NCBI GenBank assembly: GCA_964559455.1
Contig: CAZLHO010000009.1
Coordinates: 9,539-73,538 of the forward strand
Direction of reading: 5' to 3'
Source of the DNA: CAZLHO01 sp964559455
Lineage (GTDB): Bacteria; Krumholzibacteriota; Krumholzibacteriia; LZORAL124-64-63
Length of the DNA stretch: 64,000 bases
The position numbers were made by a program, and so were the translations under genes. The notes below the pieces were generated by a model. That model worked only from the letters and a program-made list of their open reading frames with translations, did not search any database and was not told the origin of the DNA. Below are positions 48,872-57,658 of the stretch, piece after piece; the first letter of the stretch is position 1; each line of letters begins with the position of its first letter.

Positions 48872-51800
48872 ATGAAGAAGCTGACGTGGATGTTATTGCT
48901 GTCCTGCACGGGCCTGCTGCTCGCCGCCCTGCCCGGGCACGCCGGACGCCTGATGGGGCATATCCCGGGCCGCGTCGTCCTGATCATGGAGCCGGGCGCC
49001 GAGCCCCGGCCGGTGAGCACGGCCAAGGGCCTGGCCTCGGGCCTCCCCTCCCTGGACCGCACCGCGGAGCGCTTCGGCGTCCACGCCATGGACCGGCTCT
49101 ATGGCTGGGTCGCCGATTCGCCGCGCAAGATCGCCGGCGAGGACGAACTGCTGCGCCACTGGCTGGTGGAATTCGACACCGCCCGGGACGCGGAAGAGGT
49201 GGCGCGCGCCTACGCGGCCCTGCCCGAGGTCGCGCAGGCCTTCACCGACGACATCTTCGCGATGGACGACATGCCGAACGACCCCCAGCTGACCGCCCAG
49301 TACTACCTGCGCACGCCCACCTCGGGCGGCAAGGACATCCGGGCCCTGGGCGGCTGGGCCGAGACCCACGGCGACTCCAACATCGTCATCGCCATTGTCG
49401 ACTCCGGCGTGGACTGGATGCACCCCGATCTCGGCGGCTCGGGCCCCGACTACGTGAACGGCGCCGTCTGGACCAACTGGACGGAATACAACGGCACCGC
49501 CGGCGTCGACGACGACGGCAACGGCAAGGTCGACGACATCCGCGGCTGGGACTTCGTGACCGGCGTCACCGGCTGGCCCGACGAGGACGACCAGACCCCC
49601 GACAACGACCCCATGGACTACGGCAGCCACGGCACCGCCTGCTCGGGCTGCAGCGCCGCGATCACGGACAACGGCGTCGGCATCGCCGGCGCCTCGTGGG
49701 GCTGCAAGGTGATGCCCGTCCGGGTGGGCTGGCTGCCCGACGGCGAGGCCTCCGGCGTCGTCGGCACGGTCTTCTGCTCGCAGGGCATGATCTACGCCGC
49801 GCAGAACGGCGCCAACATCATCAACTGCAGCTGGGGCAGCTCCTCCTACCTGGAAACCGCGGTGTCGGTCTGCCAGAGCAACGACGTGATCGTGATCACT
49901 TCGGCCGGCAACGACAACGACGAGGAGGCCGACTACCTCTCGACCCACCCCTGGGTGATCTCGGTCGCCGCCACCGACCAGGTCGACGGCAAGGCCGATT
50001 TCTCGAGCTACGGCGACTGGGTCGAGATCTCGGCCCCCGGCGTCTCGATCACGACCACCTGGTGGGACCAGAACACCAGCTCCCATACCTACAACTCGGT
50101 GGACGGCACCTCGTTCTCGTCGCCGATCACCTGCGGCGCCGCCGCCCTCATCTGGTCGGCCTATCCCGGCTTCTCCGCCAGCCTGATCAAGACGATCCTG
50201 CTGAGCTCGGCCGACGACCTCGACGCCCTGAACCCCTCCTACGCCGGCAAGCTCGGCACCGGCCGCGTGAACCTGCTGCGCGCCCTCGGCGACTCCTTCC
50301 TGGAGGTTCCCGACGAGCTGCCCACGCTCTTCGACGCCATGAACGTGGCCGCTCCCGGCGACACCATCGCCGTCCCCGCCACGACCGTCCTGACCGGCCC
50401 GCTGACGATCCTGGCCAAGGAGATGCACCTGCTGGGCGGCTGGGACGCCGGCTACACGACGCGCGACCCGCTGGGCACCCCGACCACGATCCAGGGCACC
50501 GCCGGCGGCGCGGCGCTGCTCTTCGCCACCGGCACCGGCGCCGAAACCGTCGTCGACGGCTTCCGCTGCACCGGCGGCGGCGGCCTGCTCTTCTCGTACA
50601 TCCCGGTCTCCGGCCGCTTCGGCGGCGGCGTCATCCTGAACCACACCTCGCCGACCCTGCGCAACCTGGAGATCACGGGCAATTCCGTGGGCAACTCCAC
50701 GCAGGTCGGCGGCGGCGGCGGCCTGCTGCTCTTCGATTCGCAGAGCGTCTGCGAGAACCTGGTCGTGCACGGCAACACGGCGGTCCTGGGCGGCGGCGTC
50801 TACGTCTTCTACGGCTCGCCGACGCTGCGCGGCTGCCGCATCTACGGCAACACCCTGATCGGCGACAACTTCTCGACCCCGGCGAAGGGCGGCGGCGTCT
50901 TCGCCCTGAACGCCGACCTCACCCTCGAGGACTGCGAGATCGACGGCCACAGCGGCGCCGTCCAGGGCGGCGGCCTCTACCTGGGCCGGGACGGGGATCC
51001 CGCCGCGTATACCCTGCTCGGCTGCGACATCCACGACAACGACGCCAACGACGCCGGCTCCGGCCTCTACGTTAACGCCGACACCGCCACGCTGCGCGGC
51101 GGCTCCGTCAGCGACAACGTCATCGGCGAGGGCGCCATGCTCATGCGGGGCGGCGGGCTCAAGCTGCTGAACGCCGCCGCCGTAATCGACAGCGTGCACT
51201 TCGTCGGCAACGCCGCCGTGCAGGGCGGCGGGGTGGACATCGAATCGCCGGCCTCGCTGCAGCTCACGAACTCCGTCTTCACCGGCAACTCCGCGTTCAT
51301 CTCCGGCGGGGCCGTCAACCTCTTCGCCGCCGCCACGGGCGCGGCGGCCGGCAACACCCTGGTCGCCAACACCTGCTCCAGCGGCGGGGCCGCCTTCTTC
51401 CTGAACGCGTCGCCGCTGAGCCTGACAAACAACCTGATCGCCTTCAACACCGGCGGCAGCAGCTACGGCAACGCCGTCGCCGTCAGCGGCGCCGCGCCGA
51501 CCCTGGGCTGCAACGACGCCTGGGGCAACGACGGCGCCGCCTACTCCGGCGTCGCCGACCCGACCGGCACCGGGGGCAACATCGCCGCCGATCCCGTGCT
51601 CTGCGACCTCGCCGGCGGGAACCTGAACGTCGACGAGATCTCGCCCTGCCACCCCGCGAACAGCGGCGGCTGCGGCCTGATCGGCGCCCTGGCCGACTAC
51701 TGCCAGTCCACGGGCGTGGGCGACGGCGACACGCCCGACGCGCGGCCGCTGGCCTTCAGGGTCGAGCCCGCGTTCCCGAATCCCTTCAACCCGTCGACGA

Positions 51801-52027
51801 CCATCCGCTTCAGCATCCCGCACGCCGGGCGCACTCGCGTGGTCGTCTTCGACCTCGCCGGCCGGGTCGTGCGCACGCTGGTGGACGAGGACCTGGCGGC
51901 GGCCGCCCACGCCGTGGAATGGCGCGGCCTGGACGCGGGCGGCCGGCAGGTCGCCTCGGGCGTCTACTTCTACCGGGTGAGCAGCGGCGACCACGCCTTC
52001 ACCGGCCGCCTGGCCCTGATCAGGTAG
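48872..52027 (+). CDS. Secreted subtilisin-family protease with beta-helix and FlgD/T9SS-like C-terminus
   Basis: The 1051-aa product has a signal peptide (residues 1-25, PGHAG), an S8 propeptide-like stretch, the protease domain (Asp177 in IVDSGVDWMHPD, His253 in YGSHGTACSG, Ser414 in VDGTSFSSPI), then from about 490 to 940 a right-handed parallel beta-helix (turns such as LTGPLTILAKEMHLLGGW, NHTSPTLRNLEITGN, GGGVYVFYGSPTLRGCRIYG). The last 85 residues (FPNPFNPSTTIRF ... FDLAGRVVRTL ... GVYFYRVSSG) are the export/anchor domain. The full triad predicts an active extracellular protease; the beta-helix suggests polysaccharide or surface binding. Confidence 0.93.
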   Translation: MKKLTWMLLLSCTGLLLAALPGHAGRLMGHIPGRVVLIMEPGAEPRPVSTAKGLASGLPSLDRTAERFGVHAMDRLYGWVADSPRKIAGEDELLRHWLVEFDTARDAEEVARAYAALPEVAQAFTDDIFAMDDMPNDPQLTAQYYLRTPTSGGKDIRALGGWAETHGDSNIVIAIVDSGVDWMHPDLGGSGPDYVNGAVWTNWTEYNGTAGVDDDGNGKVDDIRGWDFVTGVTGWPDEDDQTPDNDPMDYGSHGTACSGCSAAITDNGVGIAGASWGCKVMPVRVGWLPDGEASGVVGTVFCSQGMIYAAQNGANIINCSWGSSSYLETAVSVCQSNDVIVITSAGNDNDEEADYLSTHPWVISVAATDQVDGKADFSSYGDWVEISAPGVSITTTWWDQNTSSHTYNSVDGTSFSSPITCGAAALIWSAYPGFSASLIKTILLSSADDLDALNPSYAGKLGTGRVNLLRALGDSFLEVPDELPTLFDAMNVAAPGDTIAVPATTVLTGPLTILAKEMHLLGGWDAGYTTRDPLGTPTTIQGTAGGAALLFATGTGAETVVDGFRCTGGGGLLFSYIPVSGRFGGGVILNHTSPTLRNLEITGNSVGNSTQVGGGGGLLLFDSQSVCENLVVHGNTAVLGGGVYVFYGSPTLRGCRIYGNTLIGDNFSTPAKGGGVFALNADLTLEDCEIDGHSGAVQGGGLYLGRDGDPAAYTLLGCDIHDNDANDAGSGLYVNADTATLRGGSVSDNVIGEGAMLMRGGGLKLLNAAAVIDSVHFVGNAAVQGGGVDIESPASLQLTNSVFTGNSAFISGGAVNLFAAATGAAAGNTLVANTCSSGGAAFFLNASPLSLTNNLIAFNTGGSSYGNAVAVSGAAPTLGCNDAWGNDGAAYSGVADPTGTGGNIAADPVLCDLAGGNLNVDEISPCHPANSGGCGLIGALADYCQSTGVGDGDTPDARPLAFRVEPAFPNPFNPSTTIRFSIPHAGRTRVVVFDLAGRVVRTLVDEDLAAAAHAVEWRGLDAGGRQVASGVYFYRVSSGDHAFTGRLALIR

Positions 52028-52051
52028 CGCCCGGGCGCGAAAGGAACGACG

Positions 52052-52426
52052 ATGTCCAGCAGCCCCTCGCGCGAGCTCGAGACCTTCCCCAACCCGCATC
52101 CGGGTCGGGACTACGAGATCGCCTTCGACTGCCCGGAGTTCACCTGCCTCTGTCCGATGACCGGGCAGCCGGACTTCGCGCATTTCTCGATCCTCTACGT
52201 GCCCGGCGACCTCTGCGTCGAGCTGAAGTCACTGAAGCTCTACCTCTGGAGCTACCGGGACGTGGGCGCCTTCCACGAGGACGTCACCAACCGGATCCTG
52301 GACGACCTGGTCGCTGCCGTCAGCCCACGCTACATGGAGGTGACGGGCGACTGGTTCGTGCGCGGCGGCATCACCACCCGGGTGACGGTCACGCACAGCG
52401 ACCCGGACTGGCAACCCGCGGACTGA
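52052..52426 (+). CDS. queF: NADPH-dependent 7-cyano-7-deazaguanine reductase
   Basis: The 124-aa unimodular QueF reduces preQ0 to preQ1 in queuosine synthesis. EFTCLCPMTGQPDFA contains the catalytic Cys34 and Asp41, and ELKSLKLYLWSYRDVGAFHED is the typical NADPH/substrate segment, with conserved VTNRILDDL following. Slightly shorter than B. subtilis QueF (165). It starts 24 bases after the subtilase stop, but is unlikely to depend on it for function. queG lies 1.1 kb away on the other strand. Confidence 0.95.
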   Translation: MSSSPSRELETFPNPHPGRDYEIAFDCPEFTCLCPMTGQPDFAHFSILYVPGDLCVELKSLKLYLWSYRDVGAFHEDVTNRILDDLVAAVSPRYMEVTGDWFVRGGITTRVTVTHSDPDWQPAD

Positions 52427-52431
52427 ACGCA

Positions 52432-52463
52432 GGGGGCGGCGGCCCGCTCGGACCGCCGCCCCC
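52432..52463 (+). terminator. Hairpin between convergent queF and amrS genes
   Basis: A perfect 11-bp stem GGGGGCGGCGG/CCGCCGCCCCC around a 10-base loop. No strong T-run follows in either direction, so termination may need Rho, but its place between converging genes fits a bidirectional terminator. Confidence 0.55.
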
Positions 52464-52490
52464 GACTCCCCGATCATCATTCTTGCCGAT

Positions 52491-53486
52491 TCAGGTCACG
52501 AAGGGCAGGGCCGCCCCGCAGCGGGGGCAGCGTCCGCCGGGGTCCAGACGGCTCTCGGCGGCGAAGCCGCAGCGGCGCACGACGGTCTCGCCGCAGGCGG
52601 GGCAGCGCGAGTCGTCGCCGTCGGCCAGGGAGACGTTGCCGGCGTAGACGTGGTCCAGGCGCCGGCGGGCCCGCGACAGAGCCCGCTCGATCGTCCGCGG
52701 CGGCGTCGGCGGGGCGTCGAGCTTCCAGGCGGGATGGTAGGCCGAGAAGTGCAGCGGCACGCCCACGCCCAGGCCGGCCACGAAATCGACCAGGGCGTCG
52801 ACCTGGGCGTCATCGTCGTTGTAGCCGGGGATCAGCAGGTTCGTCACCTCGACGTGCACCCCGGCGTCGTGCAGGAAGGTGATCGCGTCGAGCACCGGCT
52901 GCAGGCGCGCCTTGCAGACCTTGCGGTAGAAACCGTCGTCCATGGACTTGAGGTCGACGTTGGCCGCGTCCAGCAGCGGAGCGATCTCGCGCAGGGGCTC
53001 CGGGTTCAGGAAGCCGTTGGTGACCACCACGTTCTTCAGGCCCGCCGCGCGGACCAGCTGCGCGCTGTCGCGGACGTACTCGTACCAGACCAGTGGCTCG
53101 CTGTAGGTGTAGGCCACGCCCAGCGAACGGCGGGCCCGGGCCAGGTCGACGAGCTGCCGGGGGGTGGCCGCGTCGGTCGGGGCGTCGCGGCCCTGGCTGA
53201 TCGACCAGTTCTGGCAGAAGGCGCAGTGCAGGTTGCAGCCCTGGGCGGCCACCGACAGGATCGACGCGCCGGGGTGGAAGTGGTAGAGGGGCTTCTTCTC
53301 GATCGGATCCAGCCCCAGGGCGACGAGGCGGCCGTACTGCAGGGGGACCATGCGTCCGTCGCGGTTGCCGCGGGTGCCGCAGGGACCGTCGCGGCCCTCG
53401 CGCAGGCGGCATTCCAGCGGACAGAGCGTGCAGCGGACATCGCCCCCGTCCAGGGGCTCCCACCAGGCGGCCTCGGTTCCGTTCAT
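52491..53486 (-). CDS. amrS: AmmeMemoRadiSam-type radical SAM enzyme
   Basis: The 331-aa product has the radical SAM motif CNLHCAFCQNW (Cys84, Cys88, Cys91), an N-terminal Cys motif (CTLCPLECRLREG ... GPCGTRGN) typical of AmrS/PflA-like activating enzymes, and the conserved YTYSEPLVWYEY. The C-terminus ends in two CxxC pairs (RCPACGE ... RCPRCGA) like a zinc ribbon, not usual in AmrS. The product and pathway are unknown. ATG at 53486 overlaps the queG stop (ATGA). The AmrA (AMMECR1) and AmrB (Memo) partners are absent from this window. Confidence 0.85.
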   Translation of the reverse strand: MNGTEAAWWEPLDGGDVRCTLCPLECRLREGRDGPCGTRGNRDGRMVPLQYGRLVALGLDPIEKKPLYHFHPGASILSVAAQGCNLHCAFCQNWSISQGRDAPTDAATPRQLVDLARARRSLGVAYTYSEPLVWYEYVRDSAQLVRAAGLKNVVVTNGFLNPEPLREIAPLLDAANVDLKSMDDGFYRKVCKARLQPVLDAITFLHDAGVHVEVTNLLIPGYNDDDAQVDALVDFVAGLGVGVPLHFSAYHPAWKLDAPPTPPRTIERALSRARRRLDHVYAGNVSLADGDDSRCPACGETVVRRCGFAAESRLDPGGRCPRCGAALPFVT

Positions 53487-54688
53487 CCCTCTTCCTCCCC
53501 ATCGACGCCGTCCGCAAGGACGGACAGGGCCCAGGCCGCGACCGCCGCTGTCGCGGGATCGGCGGCTGCGGCCGCCTCGCGGGCGGCGGCGGCCAGGTCG
53601 GCGCGGCCGCTGTTGGCGGCGGCGACCAGGGCGTTGCGGCGCAGCCCCTCGGGATGGGCCCGCCACAGCGGCGTGCGACGGAAGCGTCGCTCGAATTCGT
53701 CGGCGTCCAGGTCGATCAATCCCGCCAGATCCAGCTCCGCGTGCTGCGGCAACGGCGCGTAGTCGTCGCGGGGCGTCCAGCCGCCCGCCAGGCGCAGGGC
53801 CTTGTGGTTCCAGGGACAGACGGCCTGGCAGATGTCGCAGCCGAAGACCTGGCCGCCCTGCGCGGCCCGGGCGTCCGCGGGCGCGCCGCCCCGCCATTCG
53901 ATCGTCCAGGTCGACAGGCAGCGGCCGGCGTCCAGCGAGAAGGCCCGGTCCAGCGCGCCGGTGGGGCAGGCGTCCTGGCAGAGACGGCAGCGGCCGCAGA
54001 GACTGGCCGGCCCCTCCCCCGGCGGCGCGGCGGCGGCGCCGGCGGCAGGCGGCCCGACCAGCGGCCGCGGCGCTGCGTCCAGGCCCGTGACCGCGACCTC
54101 GACCAGGGCCACGCCCAGGCAGAAACCCGAGCCCAGCCGCGGGTGGATCAGGCAGGTGTTCTTGCCGAAGAAGCCCAGCCCGGCCTGCCAGGCCAGCTCC
54201 CTTTCCAGGTAGGGCCCCGTGTCGACGGCGGCGTGGGCGCGCAGGGCCGCGGCGGGTCCGGGACCCAGGTCGGCGGCCAGGGCCTCGCGCAGGGCGGCCA
54301 GCGCGCGACGGACGCCGGCCAGCAGCACGTCGTGGTAGTCGCGGCCGCGGGCGTAAGCAGCCACCCCGTCCAGCCAGGGCCGCCCGCGCGCGGCGCCCTC
54401 GGCCGGGGCCGGGTCGGCGGCGTCCCAGCCGGCGACGTGGCGCTGGGCGAAGACCAGGGCCGTGCGCGCCCAGGGGCGGCGCAGGACCGGATCGGCGCGG
54501 CCCTCGCGGTCGCGCGCCATGTACTCGAGGCCGCCGTGGCGTCCCTCGTCCAGCCATGCTTCGAAGGCGGCGGCGTGGGGGGCGGCCGCGGGCAGGGGGA
54601 CGACGCCGATCATGTCGACGGCCTCGTCGCGGCAGACCGGGAGTAGGATCCCGCGCAGGCGGTCCGCGCCGATCTCCGGGGCCGCCAT
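53483..54688 (-). CDS. queG: Epoxyqueuosine reductase
   Basis: The 401-aa QueG reduces epoxyqueuosine to queuosine in tRNA, using cobalamin and two [4Fe-4S] clusters. Cluster motifs CGRCRLCQDACPTGAL and CDICQAVCPWN are complete. KNTCLIHPRLGSGF, FACWVxxDTGPYLERELAWQAGLGFFG-type residues (AVDTGPYLEREL) and the HEAT-like C-terminus match the family. Cys-rich insert absent; a Gly/Ala-rich linker (about 192-205) expands the centre slightly. ATG at 54688 is one base after the nitronate-monooxygenase stop. The last gene but one of a nine-gene minus-strand run. Confidence 0.95.
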   Translation of the reverse strand: MAAPEIGADRLRGILLPVCRDEAVDMIGVVPLPAAAPHAAAFEAWLDEGRHGGLEYMARDREGRADPVLRRPWARTALVFAQRHVAGWDAADPAPAEGAARGRPWLDGVAAYARGRDYHDVLLAGVRRALAALREALAADLGPGPAAALRAHAAVDTGPYLERELAWQAGLGFFGKNTCLIHPRLGSGFCLGVALVEVAVTGLDAAPRPLVGPPAAGAAAAPPGEGPASLCGRCRLCQDACPTGALDRAFSLDAGRCLSTWTIEWRGGAPADARAAQGGQVFGCDICQAVCPWNHKALRLAGGWTPRDDYAPLPQHAELDLAGLIDLDADEFERRFRRTPLWRAHPEGLRRNALVAAANSGRADLAAAAREAAAAADPATAAVAAWALSVLADGVDGEEEG

Positions 54689-54689
54689 C

Positions 54690-55667
54690 TCAATCCCCGG
54701 CGGCGGGCGGCGCGCCGCGCCGCAGCCGGGAGACGGCCGCGTCGTAGCCGGCCAGCAGCCGTTCGACCACCTCGGCCGCGGTCGGCACGTCGTCGATCAG
54801 GCCGGCGACCGGTCCGATCTCAAGCTCGCCCTCGTCCAGGGCGCCCTCGCGCATGCCCAGGCGGGCCCGGCCCTCGCCCAGCAGGGCGGCCAATTCCTCG
54901 CGCGCGGCGCCGCGGGCCTCCAGCTCCTCGACCCGGGCCCGGAAGGCGTTGCGCAGCAGGCGCACCGGCACGTGCTTCTTCAGCACGAGCAGGGTGTCGG
55001 CGGGACCAGCGCCGGCCACGGCCTGCTTGAAGGCCTCGTGGGCAGCCGATTCGCGCGTGGCCGCGAAACGCGAGCCCACCTGCACCCCCTCGGCGCCCAG
55101 GGCCAGGGCGGCCGCCATCTGGGCCCCGGTGGCGACGCCGCCGGCGGCGATCAACGGCACCGACACCGCCGCGGCGCAGGCCGGCACCAGGACCATGGTC
55201 GTCAATTCCTCGCGCCCGTTGTGCCCGCCGGCCTCGAAGCCCTCGCAGATCACGGCGTCGCAGCCGGCCTCTTCGCACTTGCGGGCCAGCTCGGGCGCGG
55301 CGACCACGTGCAGGCTGACGCAGCCGGCCTCCTTCAGGCGGCCGACCACCCGCCGCGGCGAGCCCGCCGAAGTGATGAAGATGCGCACGCCCGCGTCCAG
55401 AGCCGCGTCCAGGGCCTCGCCGGCGTGCTTGTAGAGCAGGGGGAGATTCACGGCCAGAGGTCCGTCGACGGCGGTCCGGACCTGGCCGACGGCGTCGCGC
55501 AACTCGTCGGGGCGCATCGAGCCGGCGCCGAGCACGCCCAGGCAGCCGGCGGCGATCGCGGCGGCGGCCAGGTCGGGTCCGCTGTTCCAGATCATGCCGG
55601 CCTGGATCACGGGGTGTTCGGTCCCGAGCAGGGCGCAGACGCGGTTTCCGGTCCAGCGGGCGTCCAT
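54690..55667 (-). CDS. Nitronate monooxygenase / FabK-like flavoprotein
   Basis: The 325-aa FMN TIM-barrel protein opens with LLGTEHPVIQAGMIW and has the flavin segments GVLGAGSM, VICEGFEAGGHNG (His in AGGHNG) and VPLIAAGGVATGAQMAAALALGAEGVQVGSRF. This layout is shared by nitronate monooxygenases and FabK enoyl reductases; length and the absence of FabK-specific loops favour the former, but substrate cannot be settled. Gap to DUF190 gene 4 bases and to queG one base. Confidence 0.85.
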   Translation of the reverse strand: MDARWTGNRVCALLGTEHPVIQAGMIWNSGPDLAAAAIAAGCLGVLGAGSMRPDELRDAVGQVRTAVDGPLAVNLPLLYKHAGEALDAALDAGVRIFITSAGSPRRVVGRLKEAGCVSLHVVAAPELARKCEEAGCDAVICEGFEAGGHNGREELTTMVLVPACAAAVSVPLIAAGGVATGAQMAAALALGAEGVQVGSRFAATRESAAHEAFKQAVAGAGPADTLLVLKKHVPVRLLRNAFRARVEELEARGAAREELAALLGEGRARLGMREGALDEGELEIGPVAGLIDDVPTAAEVVERLLAGYDAAVSRLRRGAPPAAGD

Positions 55668-55671
55668 GGGC

Positions 55672-56022
55672 TCAGTCCTCCCCGTTCCGCTGCGGGTCGC
55701 TGTAGCGGATGACCTGCAACTGCTCGACGGTCATCAGTCCATCGTCGATCATCGCGTCCAGGAGGGGGACCAGGCCGTCGATCTTCTCCGGCGAATCGAC
55801 GATCTCGATCATCACCGGCAGGTCGGCGCTCAGGCGCAGCACGCGCTGGGCGTGGATCTGCCGTCCGGCCCCGTAGCCCATGATGCCGCGGAAGACGCTG
55901 GCGCCGGCCACGCCCTCCCGGCGGCAGACCTCGACGATGGCCTCGTAGAGCGGCTCGCCCTCGTGGCGCTTCGACTCGTCGACGAAGATGCGCAGGAGCT
56001 TGCCGCGGTCCTCGACGCGCAT
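55672..56022 (-). CDS. DUF190 protein, partner of the fluoride exporter
   Basis: The 116-aa product has the DUF190 ferredoxin-like/PII-like fold pattern: KLLRIFVDESKRHEGEPLYE, GVAGASVFRGIMGYGAGRQ, DLPVMIEIVDSPEKID. Genes of this family typically neighbour crcB, as here (28 bases downstream of it). A regulatory or ligand-binding role in fluoride export is inferred; it has no membrane segment. Confidence 0.9.
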   Translation of the reverse strand: MRVEDRGKLLRIFVDESKRHEGEPLYEAIVEVCRREGVAGASVFRGIMGYGAGRQIHAQRVLRLSADLPVMIEIVDSPEKIDGLVPLLDAMIDDGLMTVEQLQVIRYSDPQRNGED

Positions 56023-56050
56023 GGCGGGCCTCCGTTCGGCTGGGGGAAGG

Positions 56051-56425
56051 CTACAGGCGGGAGCCTAGCACATACCCCGCCCAGGCCGCCACCAGCCCCA
56101 GCAGCACCGACCCCGCGGCGTTGAGCAGGGCGCGCGCGACGGCGCCCTCGCGCAGCAGCTGCAGGGTCTCCCAGCTGAAGGTCGAGAAGGTGGTGAAGGC
56201 GCCCAGGAAGCCGATGAGCACGGCGGCGCGCGACGTGGCGCTCAGGGTCCAGCGCTCGACGCTGAGCGTGGCCAGCAGCCCCAGCAGGAAGCAGCCCAGC
56301 AGGTTCACGACCAGGGTGCCCCAGGGGAAGGACGGGCCGGCCCAGCGGTGGACCAGGCCCGAGAGCCCGTAGCGGGCCAAAGCGCCCAGGGCGCCGGCGG
56401 CGGCGACGGCCAGCAGGCGGATCAC
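56051..56425 (-). CDS. crcB: Fluoride channel/exporter Fluc
   Basis: The 124-aa product has four membrane segments and the Fluc motifs GALGALARYGLSG, FPWGTLVVNLLGCFLLG and GAFTTFSTFSWE, which line the fluoride pore. Normal length for one subunit of the dual-topology dimer. The GTG start at 56425 overlaps the MFS gene TGA (GTGA). No crcB-type fluoride riboswitch is seen, which fits a gene embedded in an operon. Confidence 0.94.
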   Translation of the reverse strand: MIRLLAVAAAGALGALARYGLSGLVHRWAGPSFPWGTLVVNLLGCFLLGLLATLSVERWTLSATSRAAVLIGFLGAFTTFSTFSWETLQLLREGAVARALLNAAGSVLLGLVAAWAGYVLGSRL

Positions 56426-57639
56426 GGCGCACCTCCACCCGCCGGCGCGGCGGCCGGCTCCGGCGACGCGGCGGGCACCCGGATGCGCAGGCAGACGAAG
56501 AAGCCGCACACGGCGATCGCGCCGGCCATCAGGAAGACCCAGCGGAAGCCCCAGGCTTCCCAGATATAGCCCGAGAGCACGGGCAGCGACATCGCCACCA
56601 GGTGGTCGATGGTCACGCCCATCGAGATCGTCGGCGTGATGTCCGAAGGGTCGTCGGCGATCTTCTTCAGGTAGGTGGTGCGCGCGATGCGCAGGGCGAA
56701 GAGCACGCTGTCGAGCACGTAGGCGGCGTAGAGCGCGCGCAGGGCCCAGGGGGCCGGCAGCAGGTCGCCGGAGAAGGCGTAGGCCAGGCAGACCAACAGC
56801 AGCAGCAGCTCGTCGGCGGCCAGCACGGTGCGTTCGCCCAGCCAGTCGATGACGTCGCCCAGCAGGGGCCGCAGCACCACGCCCAGGGTGGCGGCGATGA
56901 AGTAGAGCAGGGCGATCGTGGCCACCGGCACGCCGTGGATGCTGACCAGCACCCAGCCGCCGAAGGCCAGGAAGATCTGCTTGCGCACGCCGAAGAGCGC
57001 GCTGATGGCGTAGAAGAGGCCGTACTTCCGCTTGAAGACCAGGCGTCGCGAGCGAGGGCCGGCCCGCCCCGAGCGCAGCCGCATGTAGAAGACGCCCGCG
57101 ATCATGGCGAAGGCGGCGGCCAGGGCGTAGAAGAGGTCGAAGCGGTCGCCGAGCAGGCGCGCCAGCAGGAAGACCGCGCCCACGCCCATGATCACGCCCA
57201 GGTTGCGCGCGCCGCCGATCTGGCCCAGGCGCCGTCCCTCGCCGCCGCGCCTGGCCAGCTGCAGGCCGATCGGCCCTTCGACGGCGAAGATGATGTGGTC
57301 GCCCAGCGACCAGACGACGACGAAGACCACCAGCAGGGCGGTGTCGCGCGCGACCAGGCCCAGGCCCAGGGCGCCGGCCGCGGTCAGCAGCATGGCGGCG
57401 GCGGCCATGCGGGTCTCGCGCATGAAGGTCAGCAGGGCGGCGGCGACGAAGATGATCAGGAAGCCGGGCAGCTCGCGGGGCAGCTCCATCCAGCCGCGCG
57501 CCTCGGCGCCCAGGTCGTGGACCTCGGCCAGGTAGTTGTTCAGGGTCGCCTGGAAGATGCCGCTGGCCGCGCCGAAGAAGAGGGTCGCGGCCAGCAGCAG
57601 GCGGAAGTCCGGGCTCAGCCGGCGCAGTCGGTCGATCAT
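56422..57639 (-). CDS. Major facilitator superfamily transporter
   Basis: The 405-aa product has about twelve membrane segments in two bundles. LLLAATLFFGAASGIFQATLNN is segment 1 and RRGGEGRRLGQIGGARNLG the cytoplasmic loop between segments 4 and 5. The substrate is not evident from sequence. It follows guaB by 19 bases and overlaps crcB. Possibly unrelated to fluoride. Confidence 0.88.
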   Translation of the reverse strand: MIDRLRRLSPDFRLLLAATLFFGAASGIFQATLNNYLAEVHDLGAEARGWMELPRELPGFLIIFVAAALLTFMRETRMAAAAMLLTAAGALGLGLVARDTALLVVFVVVWSLGDHIIFAVEGPIGLQLARRGGEGRRLGQIGGARNLGVIMGVGAVFLLARLLGDRFDLFYALAAAFAMIAGVFYMRLRSGRAGPRSRRLVFKRKYGLFYAISALFGVRKQIFLAFGGWVLVSIHGVPVATIALLYFIAATLGVVLRPLLGDVIDWLGERTVLAADELLLLLVCLAYAFSGDLLPAPWALRALYAAYVLDSVLFALRIARTTYLKKIADDPSDITPTISMGVTIDHLVAMSLPVLSGYIWEAWGFRWVFLMAGAIAVCGFFVCLRIRVPAASPEPAAAPAGGGAP

Positions 57640-57658
57640 GACGTCACCGGGCGTCCGC

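Noticed and set aside
50500..51600. Repeated GGC/GGCGGC patterns that look like a repeat array
   Set aside because: These are codons of the beta-helix turns (GGG, GGS, NN) in the subtilase, not a CRISPR or tandem DNA repeat.
56400..56470. Fluoride (crcB) riboswitch ahead of crcB
   Set aside because: crcB starts inside the end of the MFS gene with no leader, and no riboswitch-like sequence was recognised ahead of the MFS gene or guaB.
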